The notes under the pieces: generated by a model | Databases searched by the model: none | What the model was told of the DNA's origin: nothing | The model's input: only the letters and a program-made list of their open reading frames with translations | Source of the DNA: Liolophura sinensis | Taxonomy: Eukaryota > Mollusca > Polyplacophora > Chitonida > Chitonidae | DNA: 64,000 bases | Direction: 5' to 3' | NCBI RefSeq assembly: GCF_032854445.1 | Contig: NC_088303.1 | Coordinates: forward strand, 35,507,265 to 35,571,264 | Position numbers and translations under genes: made by a program | In this document: piece after piece, positions 25,683 through 38,419 of the stretch | Layout: every line of letters begins with the position of its first letter | Position numbering within the stretch: position 1 is the stretch's first letter

Positions 25683-28600
25683 GTGAGTACGAATTAGACT
25701 TTAATTCACTTGAAATTAGATCCGAATAAAACGGTCAAGAATACAGGAAAATAGTTAGCGTACCTTAATTACAAAATACATGTGTTAAGAGAATGAACCG
25801 AGCAGTACATAATGGTCATTGTCACAGGGTATACTGTCAAATGGCTAGATATGGTTTATTCTCTGGTCGAGTATGAGGAACAAACCAACTGAGGAGAATG
25901 TCCGCCAAAAATTAGTCACGCTCTATACACTCTTAAAACTGAAATCTTGTAGACGTTTATAACAGTTCGACATTTTCACACAATGGAAGGGGATTTATGG
26001 TGTTAGATTAACACTTTCTATAAAATTAATTAGGAAGCGCTAAAATTACCTTAAACTGGGCAGACACCTTGTCCGACAAGACAGAGAGGATCGCTAATGT
26101 CTGCAAAAGCCCTTTAAAATATAAAAAAAATAAAAAGACAGTGTGGATGGATTCTCATGATTTATTTGAAAATTTAAATACCAAGCTCTTGAATATCCGA
26201 TAATTAATGAAAAGGTTTTGATTGAGCTTAATGATATTCTGGGTTCTGAATACCGCTTGCTTTATGGCAGAAGTGCGTGTATCTTTAATTTGTACAGCAT
26301 ACAGCGTTCGTTCACGCTCACTTGTCAGTTATGCTGGTGCAGCCAGGTGGTATCCAAGCAGTTTAGTCTATGGGATAGCATTTGTCCCGAAAGCGGACAG
26401 GACTGTGAGTAGCAGAATAAACTGAATCATGTCATTAAGTCTAACGAGTTTTGTACCCATTCTTGTACATGTGGATGTGTCAGGGCAATTGGTTTATATG
26501 TAGAACGGCGAGTAAAACTGAAATCGTATCCTTGTAATTATTACATTTACACCTAGTTTAAGGTTATATATAAATAGTTATACCATATAGGTGGAATAGA
26601 ATCTTCTCTCTATCTCCATTGTTGTACTAAGGTAGGACATATATTCATGAGTGCAACTGTTTTTAACAATGTTGTGCATGGTAGGGCCATAGAGTATAAA
26701 AAGTAAGCGTTTTACAGAGATTTATTGTTGAGTATAATATCTGTACATACTACACGTGGATGGGCTCAATTAAAACGACAACTTTGCAGGAAAATGAATA
26801 CAATTATGTGAAACACAAAACCAAAAAAAATGATAAAAAATAAATAAATGAACAGTTCAAAACTGAGAGGAAATGGCTACATAAAGTCTACATGCCTATA
26901 CTTTATGCCTTAAATGGTATATATTTGTTAGTATCAACTTTAACTTCAAAATCAATACTGCACACATAAAAGTCACGTTTTTGAGACTTTTTCGGCTTTA
27001 CAAGAACACTTTATATCAAGAATATTTGATCTGTGTTATTCTCATACATGTACATTTGGTCTTTTTAGATTTCCTTTTATTTAGTACACTTTTGCTTAAA
27101 CATGAATGGTAGTTTCACTTAGGCGACATATTTTCATTTGATGTCGTCGCTCTGTCGCAGTGTGTCGAAGAGGGGAAGCAATAGAGAAATGTAATTTGGT
27201 AGTGCTTTCAAGCTAATCATATCAGTTAAGTTGGTGCATTCCCTGCAAAAGTTATCTGTCTGTTTCACGTGGATGTGGTTAACTATAGCCTGTGGCGCCG
27301 TCTATAGGCCAGTTTTGTTCGGAAAACAGTTTGCGCCATGCCTATAATATTTATGTATCTTCATATAATTTATATACTATACATCAGTCTTGCCCTGCTG
27401 GTTTTCTGTTGACTTCATTATTTTCTCACGTTTCAATAAAAATGAGCTTTTGCTAATCCTGCTGAATGTGTTAGTGCCATGTTTTATGTGCATAGCGCTG
27501 CTCTGTTAAGCATTTATAAGTTTGAGGGAAGCGCGGAGATTAAATGTACACTGCATAGTGTCTGGCATCATTTTTTAATGAACTATTTCGTTTATCGCTT
27601 TATGTTTGGAGGGTGGACATTTGAAAAGAGATCATCCAGTAAACAACCAATACTATTGCGTTCATCAAAAGATGCGTATATGGTTTTTCTGCTGATCAAC
27701 AAATCTAATTTAATATCTCATCCGACAATAACGTCCAATAACAGTTGCGGTATCGGCGAAATTATATCTGGTACTGCGCCTCAATTTTACCAGCATTGTC
27801 AGGGCAAGACACCATGTCATATAATGGGACATGTGGGTGGCAGTTCACTTTGTCTGCAGATACAGTGTGAAGAATATATACCAACAAGGGCATTTGACCC
27901 CAGCTGTATATCTGTGTCAAGCCATAACTGCAGCATGTAAGTCATTCCATGACATACAGCTTGCTGACCCTACCCTTGTATGTGATGTTATAACAACGCA
28001 GTCCTCCAAGCCCAGGAAAAAAATTCAATGCTGATATTTGAACAGGTAAAATTCTGATATATATTTTTATAAAGTGATGAATTCCACTGACCACTCCCCC
28101 ACGCCCCCCTCCACCCCCCCCCCCCCCCGCCAACCCCCAATCTGTATGACGAATTTCTTGTGGCAAAGCAGTAGTATATATAAGCTCTGTTACGGAAGTT
28201 GTGTGATCGATAATGTGCAGCTGTTATATATAAATAAGCCAATTATTCACTATTGCCTAGGAGTCCAGATGACATATATTATATTCAGAAAGCGTGTATG
28301 GTTTCTCTTCATCAGCAAATCTAAAAATATCTCATCTGAAAACAACTTTAAGTAACATTGTTGGTATTTTCTTAGATTATTCATAGACAGATAGATAGGT
28401 AATTAAGTTTATTGGTGAGTCACAGCAATGACAAGAACATATTTACACCACATCTGAACGGTATTTGCCTAAGCACTTACTTCCTTGCAGTGCTTTTAAG
28501 CGATGATGAATGATAAGGACAAATTCAATCCTTTAATGCGATTAGTTTCTATGTTTCTCACTGGACAAAGAATATCCTGTAAAAATATCGAATTTATTTG

Positions 28601-31600
28601 GTCTTGTGATCTCGCACATGCACGAAAGTTTTCAATACTGATGGCTGAAGCTTTTAATGAAAACTTCCTTTAACAATAGTACGGTCCCACTCTCCTTGCT
28701 CAGTGCAGTATTCAATAATTTTAAGACTAATATGAGGTTTATGGATAGAAGAAACCTGAGAGCTCGGAATAAACTGCCATAACCAAAGCACACGGACAGG
28801 AGTCGAAGATGAGACCTTATTGGTCAAAGGCCTGATTGTCGCAGCTCTTCGGGCTTGGCCAATGGCTGTAATTAAATCTAGTATTTGTACGGCATTGTCA
28901 GGTCGCGCGACCTTATTGGGATAGGGACACGTGCGGTATTCGACACGTGTACTCGTATGTCTTATTGATCTAGATGTATTTCCGTCTTTGCAACAGATGC
29001 CCATAGGATTGTTGGGGGCACTTCCACGCGATGTCAAAGCAGAGACGATGTATATGAGAAGGCGTGATTTGACCGTATTCTAATCAACTCTGTTCGCTCG
29101 GACAACTGAATGGCGCACATGAAGAGAGCCAATAAAATGTTTATGCAGTATTTCACAACGTTAAAATGTAATACCATGAATTCATTTATTTATTCATTTA
29201 ACTGGTGGTTTACGCCGTACATGAATTGATTTAATGAAATTAATAAATGATTAAAGAAAAAAATTAAAAATATCTTTATTCATTTGGTGATGTCATAATC
29301 GACCCTTATATTAAAAGCAGACCAACATATCTGTAACAGTTAAAATGATGTCACGAATGAATTTATGAAATCATAGCTGATTTTAAAGTATTAAAGATAT
29401 CGTGAATTTAATTAAAGATGACATATATGATTATAAGATATCAAGACCAGAATGACGGAGACCAGAATAGTGTTGAAAGCATTGGCATTTAATCCGCCAG
29501 GCAAAAGACAGGCGTGATTTGCTGTCTGAAATATGTTTGCACATTGCTCAAAAAAAGGAATTTACCATAAATCATTGATGCCGTTATTGGACAACTGCTC
29601 TTAAACCACGCTGTATTACTATGATCAAAAACAGTTTTTACACACGTCATCATTAATAAGAGCTATGATCGTATTGCATGCGAAGTCCTCGTGATAAATC
29701 AGATTTCATGAGGTGTAAAACAGCACGGCGGAGACAACTCGGGAGAATCCTAAGTGCCAGATAAACAGTCAGGTTCAATCACGCACATGTTTACAGTTAT
29801 ACAATGTCTTGACTTCACAGTCGTGTCCCTTTGTGACGCCTTCACTATATTAACCTTCAGGTATACATCTGTCCCGTCAGTCTGTCCGACTGCCATGAGG
29901 CAGTTTTTTCATTGGTTTATCGTAACAGCTTGAAACCTTAGTACACAGATTCACCAAGCCAATTTACAGATCCAGGTAGACTCTCAAATCATTTTGTCAA
30001 ACTTTAGACCGTTGTCGTTATGTCTGACTTTCAGGACTTTTTATAAGAAAGGTTCATCGTACATCTTACTGAACAGAAACTTGTCTGTCTATGTGCTGGT
30101 TGGTTTATAGCAGTATAGTTTTGCAATGTTTATTCGGAGCTCCTGATTTTTGTAATCTTTATGCATTGATATGATATAAAATTGTACTTTTTCTAAATGT
30201 TCCTCTAACTGCTCTGTCCGGTTTCCTCTCTCCCCAAACCTAATAGTGCGCGTTTCAAGGAAATATCCAAGTAAAACTTGAAGCAAATAAACAGAAAAAA
30301 AACGTTACCTCCACTGCTTTGGTGCTCTGTACGGTTTGGAAAGTCTTTATGCCTCACGCTCTTTACTCAGTGTTCTGAACGATATACCGCTCATTAGCGA
30401 TGATTTACGTTCTTCACTCTGCGAAACGCGGTATAAGGTGTACTGTTTGTGTTTTAGCATAATGCCTTCTTTACACAGTGCGTTGCCCTTCAGTAAGGAG
30501 GCACATTACACGTACATGCACTCCAAGTACTCCTTCGTCGTCATAATGAATGAAAATTGTTACGTAGGACTTTAAACCGCAAGCACTCACTCACTCACAG
30601 TGTGCGTATTACATATTTATTTGGTTTATCAATGTCCAAGTGCTTTGCATCCTGCTTTTCATACATGGATGGTACATGTATATTTGAGTGATCCGATGAC
30701 GACAACATGTTCCAAAGCATATTGTCAAGCAGCGATGTTTTACGGAACTCCAGCGAAGCACGCATTCAGTGGGGGACTTGAGGACGAACTACGTAGAAGG
30801 TCCAAATGACAGTATTTATTTATTTATTTGATTGGTGTTTTACGCCGTACCCAAGAATATTTCACTTATACAACAGCGGCCAGCATTATGGTGGAAGGAA
30901 ACCGGGCATAACCCGGTGGAAACCCTGGGGCCGCACGGTAATGGTTGCTTGCAGACCTTCCCACGTACATGAGCTGGACTTGAACTCACAGCGACTGCAT
31001 TGGCGAGAGGCTCCTGGGTCGCCAAATGACAGTAGGACGCATCGTTTTCTGTGACGTTGCAGTGCATGTTTTGTTCATATATGTTTTATAAGCACAGATA
31101 CACCCATAATTGTGGCGTTATATTGAATTAAAATTAATGAGATTTTTGCACCGTCGTGATACAAGTGAGTTTTACGAGCTCCCCATTGATTCGCAGTACT
31201 TGCCCTGTAGAGATGTTTCAAATGACTAAATCGACAATATTTTACTCAATGATCCACATTCAATTTACTTATTTAAATGATTGGAGTTTTACTCAAGAAT
31301 ATTTCACTTATATGGTGACGGTCAACATTATAGGGGGAGAAAAACCGAGCAGACCGAGGAAAAATTCCACGGTCGCATGGAAATGAAAGGTTCTTGACCG
31401 CAGAGCACTGCACCCTTTAGGGCCGCATGATACTGCACGATCCTGGCCCCTGAATAGTTCTGGATCGCATGGTACTGAATGGTTCTGGATCGCATGGTAC
31501 TTAATGGTTCCGGATCACACGGTACTGAATTGTTTCTGGACCACACGGTGCTGAATGCTTCTGGATCGCATGGTACTGAATGCTTCTGGGCCACACGGTA

Positions 31601-34600
31601 CTGGATGCTTCTGGGCCGCACGGTACTGAATGGTTCTGGACCGCACGGCACTGAATGATTCTGGGCCGTTCGGACTGAATGGTTCTGGGTTGTACGGACT
31701 GAATGGTTCTGGGCAGCACGGTACTGAATTGTTTCTGGACCACACGGCACTGGATGCTTCTGGGCCGCACGGTAGTGAATGGTTCTGGACCGCACGGCAC
31801 TGAATGATTCTGGGCCGTACGGACTGAATGATTCTGGGCCGCACGGGACTGAATGATTCTGGGCCGCACGGTACTGAATGATTCTGGGCCGTACGGACTG
31901 AATGGTTCTGGGCAGCACGGTACTGAATTGTTTCTGGACCACACGGCAATGGATGCTTCTGGGCCGTACGGACTGAATGATTCTGGGCCGCACGGGACTG
32001 AATGATTCTGGGCCGCACGGTACTGAATGCTTCCGGGCCGTACGGACTGAATGGTTCTGGGCTGTACGGACTGAATGGTTCTGGGCCGCATGGTACTGAA
32101 TGCTTCTGGACCCACTGCTTCTAAACGTGTGTTTTACAGAGAAAGGTGTAGTTAAATATACACATTATAATGATGTGAATACTTTTTCTCACACCCATCT
32201 ATAGTTTCATGAAATCTAGTGATATAAACAAAATATGTTATATATACTACGCCTATAAAACACCTCATGTAATATTATACGCAGATAATCATTGCATAAT
32301 GAAAAATTCACTATATTAAAATGTTGTCCATAAAGTTTACCTTACAGTCTGAACTTTTTTAAATACATGCATTATTCCTGGTGAAAGTAATCTGAAAAAC
32401 ATTAGTTAACATATTTCTGGATACAGTTTTCAACTATCTTCCCGATGACGCCCACTTTCGTTATTGACTGCAACGAACAGCTCTGATGATGATAAAGGAG
32501 ATGTTCTTGACCATCGGAGTACGAGGGGTGTCCCAAAAGTTTCCAGCCTCACCTTGAAAACGAATGCACACCGCTGCTATCTTTATACAGTAGATAGGCC
32601 AACTCTTTGTGTGACTAACAAGGTGTTGGGTAATAACCAGGGATCAACACGCCAGTACTTTTCCATTCCTGACTCAGGACACCCCTCTGCTCTTGTGCAA
32701 AAATGGAGAAGACTGAATTGCGTGCAGTAATTAAGTATTTGCATATGTAAAAATGACTCCAAAGGAAATACACAAAGGCATGTTGCAGACATAAGAGGAC
32801 AATGCTCCTTCATACAGTACAGTGAAGGAGTGGTGTGTCGCTTTCAAACGGGTCAGAACGCTCACCAAAGATGAACACCGTCTTGGACGACCATCTGAGG
32901 TGACGACACCTGAAGAGGTGAATGTAGTGCTGGATACCGTCTTGGAAGACAGAAGAATGACTGTCAGAGGTATAGCCGAGACTCATGGTATCAGCAAATC
33001 ATCAGTGGAACAAATCATGTATGATAATTTCAACATGAACAAGGTGTCAGCCAGATGAGTTCCTAGAATGTTGTCAGAGGAACGGGGGGGGGGGGGAGGG
33101 GTCCATGTTTGTCAGGAACTTTTGACTGCATATTGTGCGGACAGAGAGGGGTTTCTCGGACATATTGTTACTCAGGAAGAACCTGAGAGTAAAAAAATCA
33201 GAATCCTATCTGTCTCTTGTCTTGTTCAGGCCGGAAACTTTTGTAATGGGTATATGACGCAGCTCATTTTTCTTGTTTTCTCCTTTAGTGACCGAGTCCT
33301 GTTTCTGTTTATTTCTCTGATTGCTACATCGTTTTATCTTTCACAAAACATTTCACAAAATACTGTGAACCTAATCCATAGTAATTAATCTCTTGTACAT
33401 CTAATTGATTAATCGCGCGCGAACAACAATTTTCCGTTCTGTTTGTTCAAATGTCCTTCTAGTGGGTCAAATACCAGCATAGCCTATTGATTCAAATGGT
33501 TTGTGGCATGGCAAACTGGGTCATCGTATTATGGCTGGTGATATCGGTATATATCAAGTACCTGCAGAAATGAGTGTTATGTATGGTTCAGGTAGGTACA
33601 TAGCTATGGTCCCACTTTGCTATAGCTCTCTTAACCTAAATGCTGACACAAGACTTTTATGCTCATTCTAAATAACTACACTGTAAAAACTATTATCCTT
33701 CCCAACTGAACCAGCTAATTAAAACAGAGTGCGACGCTGTTAATTTAATATTATTTGATCACTTATTCCTTCCTCCATCCGTTTGGCCGTAAACTAGATT
33801 GTCGATACTGTATCATTGTTTGCGTCCTACTTTCAACATTCATCAGTAAATACTTTCTCCTTGTGGCCCAGATTTCGATGTGGCCCATGTATTAAAGCAT
33901 ATCGAAATGAAATGCCCACTTAACCATTCAGTCATCCGAGCTATCTTTAGGTTTGTGCTGCTGTTATTATAGGTAACTTAATAAAACAAATTTTACCAAC
34001 CTTCACAGTACTGAACGGTTCGCGATACTCAACAGTTCTGCACTGCACCCTACTGGTCGGTTCTAGAGCAGTGGTTACACATTGTGATGAATGGCATCTG
34101 GTAAAATATGGCCTGTATTCACGCACCCCTAATCACCCCCCCCCCAACACCCCCCACCAACCAGCCCCCCGCTTCGTTTAGTCCTGGTAATTTGAGCACT
34201 ATGTAGACCTACGGTCGTTTCCACAGGCCATTTTGGATAATATAATTAGCCATCTCTATCTGATTTGTGAGCTCTGTTAGCAGAGATAGCGGCCTCTGTA
34301 TGAAGAGAATACGTTAGTTCTTAACAGTAGCTAAATTAGCTTTATGGTACATGCATGAAAGCTGCCAATAAAGCCTTGCGTCAACAGTACTTTTATCTGA
34401 AGTCAAAAGATACAGAAACGTCCACTTAGGTTTATAAATTTATAACCATGTATAATGGAGCACTGGAAAACCTGTCTCGAAATACTTGTGTTTACAAGCC
34501 TACATTTAAATTCCTATTTTCACCAAAATACATGCAGTGCACTTCAACGTGAATTGTAAGACATGCGGAAGACAGATAAGGCCACCATCGTACTATCGTT

Positions 34601-36528
34601 CCATCGCCCGACGTTGGCACAAAGCGATGGTATGGTGGCACGAAGCGATGGCAAGATGCTAGCATCATCCGAATCAGTGACACGATGGCACGAAGCTTTT
34701 AAATACAGAAATTTGAATTTACTAACGAATATGGAAAAAAATCTCCGGTATAGCTTCATTAAAGGAGAAGAAAATTTAAATATCAATCAAATACCATTGA
34801 AAAGAGTATGCGTTTCCTCGCAGGAGCATGCCATAAAAATTCTAATATGTACTTCAAGTTGATAAATAATAAATAAAAGTCAGCGCCAAAATCCGCTGTG
34901 GGCGACTTTATTTTGCCTAAGAACTAGCCCTGAAGTCTTCTGTGTTATGGGGAGAATTGCCGTTTGAAACCGCCGAAGTTCAGTTCGTACATTTCCGGTA
35001 GAAATGTAGGACGTAGGTTTCGAGTTTACACGAAAAAGCCGGCAGTTTTAACGACTCTCACTGGCTAAGTGGCAACACACCCCCAACATAAATTACAGGG
35101 TGTTAAAGATGGAGGACGCGATGGGCTCAGCGATTTATGCTAGCTTTGCCGTTTTCAGGCTTTACGTGTATGGCGAAGAAAAATTGCAAAATTATACAAC
35201 AGGCACCACCAGATAGACAAAAATGTACTCTTTTACATCCTATAGTGTCATGATTTTAAGTTTTCATCTCCTTTAATCAAAACTTAATATGATTAACGCA
35301 TTAGTTTTCAAACTGTATTTGATAATCTCTGTGAACTGCATACATGTTATGGACATTCTTCTGCAGGTGTCCCACGTTGGTTGTCTTAACGGCCTAGACT
35401 GGTGCCATCAGGCAGAGTTCTGGGCCCGGAATATCGTCAACATAGGCGTGTCCATCAACCCTATAGTGTACGGTGTCATGAAGAGGACGTACCGCAGAGG
35501 CTATCACTACTTAATCCGCATGACGCTATATATTTGCACCTTTACGCTAATGGCAAAACCCACAGGTGAGAACATTTTAAATAGGCACTGCAATTACTGC
35601 CGCAAGTGCACAGGTTTGTAGATACAGGCCACAGTTATACCCGTAAATGTCGTTGTTACCAGTATAGGGCCTATCCTTCACTTTCATAGCGACCATCGTC
35701 ACACTATTGAGTAACAGGAATAACGAGGTTAGAACTATCGCAATTCTGACCAGCATAATTGATACTACCTTATAGCTGGGGTTAATATAAACACATTAGT
35801 CCCATCTTATAGCAATGCTATCATCGTCACTGTTGCTAGTATCACAGTGACGTGTACCATTCTCGGGGCCTCCGTGGCTCAGTCGGTTAGCGCGCTAGCA
35901 CAGCGTAATGGCCTAGGAGTCTCTCACCAATGCGGTCGCTGTGAGTTCAAGTCCAGCTCATGCTGGCTTCCTCTCCGGCCGTACGTGGGAAGGTCTGACA
36001 GCAACCTGCGGATGGTCGTGGGTTTCCTCCGGGCTGTGCCAGGTTTCCACCCACCATAATGCTGGCCGCCGTCGTATAAGTGAAATATTCTTGAGTACGG
36101 CGTAAAACACCAATCAAATAAATAAATAAATAAATAAATGTACCATTCTCCCCCTCAACAACATCAGGCCACGTTAATTATTTTAGTTATCACAATATTG
36201 ACTGTAACAAACAACACGAACAGCAGGCAGAACATTATCATCGCCACAATCACGACACTTGTCGTTGTTGTAGAGTATACTTGTCATAAATGTCAATACT
36301 TTACTGTCAAAGTGTGAATTCTATGTGATAAGCCGTCACCTTTGTATTGTTCCTTCTTTTGCAGGGGGTGAGGAAATATTTGATCTGCGCGAAGGCAGCC
36401 GCGTGGCGGCAAACGCCAAAGTTGCTGATGCCAGCAGACGAGATTCGCTCAATTCCGGCTCGGAGAATAGCAACCAATCCAACCGTTCAAACGACGAGGA
36501 GAAAATGGCGGAAACGTCCGAAAAATAA
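24912..36528 (+). CDS. Class A GPCR, prostanoid-receptor-like, three exons
   Basis: Seven-transmembrane receptor of the plasma membrane; exons 24912-25682, 35367-35565 and 36365-36528, all in phase, 377 residues. Class A landmarks: N42 in TM1 (GNL), D71 in TM2 (LALND), C98 and C174 for the ECL2 disulphide, E122-R123-W124 after TM3, TWLP in TM6 (252-255), NPIVY in TM7 (288-292), then a basic helix 8. KPYFYRRHVT after TM3 and GWYC in ECL2 resemble prostanoid receptors, but TWLP and NPIVY are more like general class A sequences, so the ligand is uncertain. An Arg (278) lies 11 residues before the TM7 Pro; prostanoid receptors have theirs at about 10. The second ATG (24936, A at -3, G at +4) has the better start context. 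The first intron is 9.7 kb. Confidence 0.92.
25683..29181. other. GPCR intron 1, 5' part
   Basis: No exon is needed here. A diverged duplicated segment links about 27660-27735 with about 28285-28345. Frames at 27479-27940 (+) and 28654-29037 (-) are unrecognised. Confidence 0.5.
28098..28130. repeat. C-rich tract
   Basis: CCCCCCTCCACCCCCCCCCC-type run. Its length may be unreliable. Confidence 0.8.
29182..29226 (-). mobile_element. SINE tail remnant
   Basis: TTTATTTATTCATTTAACTG followed by GGTTTACGCCGTAC matches the 3' end of the common SINE on the - strand. Confidence 0.6.
30813..31021 (-). mobile_element. 5'-truncated SINE with TSD
   Basis: Tail, core and body present, but the copy stops at GGCTCCTGGGTC, before the tRNA-like head. 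A perfect 11-bp TSD, CCAAATGACAG, flanks it (30802-30812 and 31022-31032). Truncation with an intact TSD points to LINE-type target-primed insertion. Confidence 0.93.
31266..31381 (-). mobile_element. Old SINE fragment
   Basis: Diverged tail and core: ACTCAAGAATATTTCACTTA, GGTCAACATTATAGGG. It ends next to the minisatellite that follows. Confidence 0.7.
31404..32113. repeat. 24-26-bp minisatellite, about 28 copies
   Basis: Units of the form TACTGAATGGTTCTGGGCC then GCACGG, with single-base length changes (24, 25, 26 bp) and many substitutions. All three - strand frames are open over hundreds of bases because the unit lacks stops on that strand. I read it as non-coding. Confidence 0.93.
32520..33252 (+). 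mobile_element. Internally deleted mariner element
   Basis: The 5' terminal repeat begins at TA (32520) with CGAGGGGTGTCCCAAAAGTT. A matching inverted end, GGCCGGAAACTTTTG, lies at 33230-33244, degraded beyond it. Between them is a mariner (SETMAR-like) transposase remnant: STVKEWCVAFKRVRT, GRPSEVTTPEEV, the HTH-type ISKSSVEQIM and KVSARW, then VHVCQELLTAYCADREGFL. After TQEE the frame jumps to PESKK, so the segment carrying the first catalytic Asp is deleted, and the second half is lost. Stops and shifts make it inactive. It lies in GPCR intron 1. Confidence 0.85.
33084..33100. repeat. Poly-G tract in the mariner remnant
   Basis: Run of about 12 G, interrupted once, breaking the transposase frame. 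Confidence 0.8.
33253..35366. other. GPCR intron 1, 3' part
   Basis: No exon or mobile element recognised. A C-rich run lies near 34134-34170. Repeated GGCACGAAGCGATGG words occur near 34610-34700. Confidence 0.5.
35367..35565 (+). CDS. GPCR exon 2: TM7 and helix 8
   Basis: Acceptor CTTCTGCAG ends at 35366; donor GTGAGA starts at 35566. It encodes GLDWCHQAEFWARNIVNIG, SINPIVYGVMKRTYRRGYHY and the start of the cytoplasmic tail. It ends one base into a Gly codon. Confidence 0.92.
35865..36138 (+). mobile_element. Full-length SINE in GPCR intron 2
   Basis: Runs from GGGGCCTCCGTGGCTCAG to an (AAATA)n tail, with a perfect 12-bp TSD, TGTACCATTCTC, at 35853-35864 and 36139-36150. It makes up about a third of the 799-bp intron. 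Confidence 0.95.
36365..36528 (+). CDS. GPCR exon 3: cytoplasmic tail
   Basis: Acceptor CTTTTGCAG ends at 36364. It encodes GGEEIFDLREGSRVAANA, then a Ser/Asn/Glu-rich end (SLNSGSENSNQSNRSNDEE) and stops TAA at 36526-36528. The Ser cluster suits GRK/arrestin-type phosphorylation, which is inference. Confidence 0.88.
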
Positions 36529-36548
36529 CACATTGGAACACCTTGGAA

Positions 36549-38419
36549 TCAAAACATTCCGATCCACCCATTTACCGTGAATGGTGACATTATATTGAAC
36601 TGACCAAAACATTCCGATCCACCCATTTACCGTGAATGGTGACATTATATTGAACTGACCAAAACATTCCGATCCACCCATTTACCGTGAATGGTGACAT
36701 TATATTGAACTGACCAAAACATTCCGATCCACCCATTTACCGTGAATGGTGACATTATATTGAACTGACCAAAACATTCCGATCCATCCAGTTACCGTGA
36801 ATGGTGACATTATATTGAACTGACCAAAACATTCCGATCCACCCATTTACCGTGAATGGTGACATTATATTGAACTGACCAAAACATTCCGATCCACCCA
36901 TTTACCGTGAATGGTGACATTATATTGAACTGACCAAAACATTCCGATCCACCCATTTACCGTGAATGGTGACATTATATTGAACTGACCAAAACATTCC
37001 GATCCACCCATTTACCGTGAATGGTGACATTATATTGAACTGGCCAAAACATTCCGATCCACCCATTTACCGTGAATGGTGACATTATATTGAACTGACC
37101 AAAACATTCCGATCCACCCATTTACCGTGAATGGTGACATTATATTGAACTGACCAAAACATTCCGATCCATCCAGTTACCGTGAATGGTGACATTATAT
37201 TGAACTGACCAAAACATTCCGATCCACCCATTTACCGTGAATGGTGACATTATATTGAACTGACCAAAACATTCCGATCCACCCATTTACCGTGAATGGT
37301 GACATTATATTGAACTGACCAAAACATTCCGATCCATCCAGTTACCGTGAATGGTGACATTATATTGAACTGACCAAAACATTCCGATCCACCCATTTAC
37401 CGTGAATGGTGACATTATATTGAACTGGCCAAAACATTCCGATCCACCCATTTACCGTGAATGGTGACATTATATTGAACTGACCAAAACATTCCGATCC
37501 ACCCATTTACCGTGAATGGTGACATTATATTGAACTGACCAAAACATTCCGATCCATCCAGTTACCGTGAATGGTGACATTATATTGAACTGACCAAAAC
37601 ATTCCGATCCACCCATTTACCGTGAATGGTGACATTATATTGAACTGACCAAAACATTCCGATCCACCCATTTACCGTGAATGGTGACATTATATTGAAC
37701 TGACCAAAACATTCCGATCCACCCATTTACCGTGAATGGTGACATTATATTGAACTGACCAAAACATTCCGATCCATCCAGTTACCGTGAATGGTGACAT
37801 TATATTGAACTGACCAAAACATTCCGATCCACCCATTTACCGTGAATGGTGACATTATATTGAACTGACCAAAACATTCCGATCCATCCAGTTACCGTGA
37901 ATGGTGACATTATATTGAACTGACCAAAACATTCCGATCCACCCATTTACCGTGAATGGTGACATTATATTGAACTGACCAAAACATTCCGATCCACCCA
38001 GTTACCGTGAATGGTGACATTATATTGAACTGACCAAAACATTCCGATCCATCCAGTTACCGTGAATGGTGACATTATATTGAACTGACCTAAACATTCC
38101 GATCCACCCAGTTACCGTGAATGGTGACATTATATTGAACTGACCAAAACATTCCGATCCATCCAGTTACCGTGAATGGTGACATTATATTGAACTGACC
38201 AAAACATTCCGATCCATCCAGTTACCGTGAATGGTGACATTATATTGAACTGACCTAAACATTCCGATCCACCCATTTACCGTGAATGGTGACATTATAT
38301 TGAACTGACCAAAACATTCCGATCCATCCAGTTACCGTGAATGGTGACATTATATTGAACTGACCAAAACATTCCGATCCACCCATTTACCGTGAATGGT
38401 GACATCTTTATATTGAACT
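36549..38419. repeat. 55-bp satellite-like array, 34 copies
   Basis: Head-to-tail units exactly 55 bp apart, starting CCAAAACATTCCGATCC at 36604, 36659, 36714 and so on to 38364 (the first at 36549). The main variant has CCACCCATTTACC. A second (CCATCCAGTTACC) occurs about ten times, and a third (CCACCCAGTTACC) twice, near the 3' end. The main unit contains CCATT-TACCGTG-AATGG, a possible small hairpin. The array starts 20 bp after the GPCR stop codon, so it probably lies in that gene's 3' UTR. Confidence 0.97.

Noticed and set aside
27479-27940. 153-residue ORF in GPCR intron 1
   Set aside because: Low-complexity mixture, unrecognised; part of it is a diverged duplicate of nearby non-coding sequence.
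28654-29037. 127-residue - strand ORF
   Set aside because: Composition is protein-like, but no family was recognised and no supporting context exists; left out rather than named.
31328-32115. Three overlapping - strand ORFs of 167-221 residues with repeated SVRPRTIQ-like words
   Set aside because: Product of a stop-free minisatellite read in three frames; unit length varies by single bases, so no frame is conserved.
36549-38419. CRISPR-like regular array
   Set aside because: Units are contiguous 55-bp tandem copies without unique spacers, in an animal genome; it is a minisatellite.
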